Position numbers and translations under genes: made by a program. A DNA stretch of 64,000 nucleotides from Xanthomonas hortorum. Its GTDB lineage: Bacteria > Pseudomonadota > Gammaproteobacteria > Xanthomonadales > Xanthomonadaceae. Below, piece by piece: positions 63,984 through 64,000 of this stretch (position 1 is the stretch's first letter; each line of letters starts with the position of its first letter). Under the pieces are notes generated by a model, which saw nothing but the letters and a program-made list of their open reading frames with translations, did no database searches and was not told the origin of the DNA. The stretch lies in assembly GCF_002940005.1 (NCBI RefSeq), contig NZ_MDEF01000004.1; one strand, written 5' to 3'.

Positions 63984-64000
63984 AGGTCTGCGGTTGATGT

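Overview
The window is a GC-rich, gene-dense stretch of a Xanthomonas chromosome. The strongest evidence is an rpf cluster in the order rpfB, rpfF, rpfC, rpfH, rpfG, lysS, prfB, rpfD ... recJ, rpfE, greA, carB, carA, dapB, with RpfF and RpfC matching the Xanthomonas diffusible signal factor (DSF) proteins residue for residue at the known functional sites. The families of palindromic extragenic repeats fit the same genus. The strain is not identified. RpfC is 724 residues, two shorter than the 726 I recall for X. campestris pv. campestris.

Bases 1-12807 hold quorum sensing and its neighbours. The 3' part of rpfB and all of rpfF (DSF synthesis) converge on rpfC, rpfH and rpfG (DSF sensing and c-di-GMP turnover). 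In this sequence rpfG carries an apparent one-base deletion near its 5' end. lysS follows, then prfB with the classical +1 programmed frameshift, then rpfD. A membrane acyltransferase and a DUF1176 protein precede a repeat-rich spacer. Bases 13613-22584 are a leftward run: recJ, rpfE, greA, carB, a small membrane protein, carA and dapB, mostly with ATGA overlaps. Bases 22729-26380 hold an aminotransferase and a Fur-type feoA-feoB-small protein iron(II) uptake operon.

Bases 26459-35358 are mostly rightward and metabolic: an enoyl-CoA hydratase, HMG-CoA lyase and a short-chain dehydrogenase (leucine/isoleucine breakdown), the EF-P paralogue yeiP, and a lipoprotein. On the other strand are a DUF4105/DUF2388 pair and a probable D-2-hydroxyglutarate dehydrogenase divergent from serA. 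Bases 35359-42374 contain a tandemly duplicated repeat block, a Nudix hydrolase, two tandem amino acid permeases, more palindromic repeats, and the methionine salvage set mtnB-mtnD-mtnC. Bases 42855-45820 contain a C13-type peptidase lipoprotein, a candidate Fur-controlled small RNA (Fur box, about 100 bases, then a strong terminator) and a secreted calcineurin-like phosphoesterase.

Bases 45992-55125 carry the complete leftward histidine operon, yerC-hisG-hisD-hisC-hisB-hisH-hisA-hisF-hisIE, with almost every junction overlapping. It is headed by a TrpR/YerC-like regulator whose start codon abuts a perfect 12-base inverted repeat, and hisS lies just upstream behind its own terminator. An FNR-type regulator diverges from hisS. 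After an L,D-transpeptidase-like protein come thrC, an oppositely oriented EthD-like gene, thrB and thrA, led by a thr leader peptide and attenuator. tspO and an AT-rich tail with a possible broken gene close the window. No rRNA, tRNA, CRISPR array, complete insertion sequence or prophage was seen. All calls were made by eye; no database search or folding program was run.
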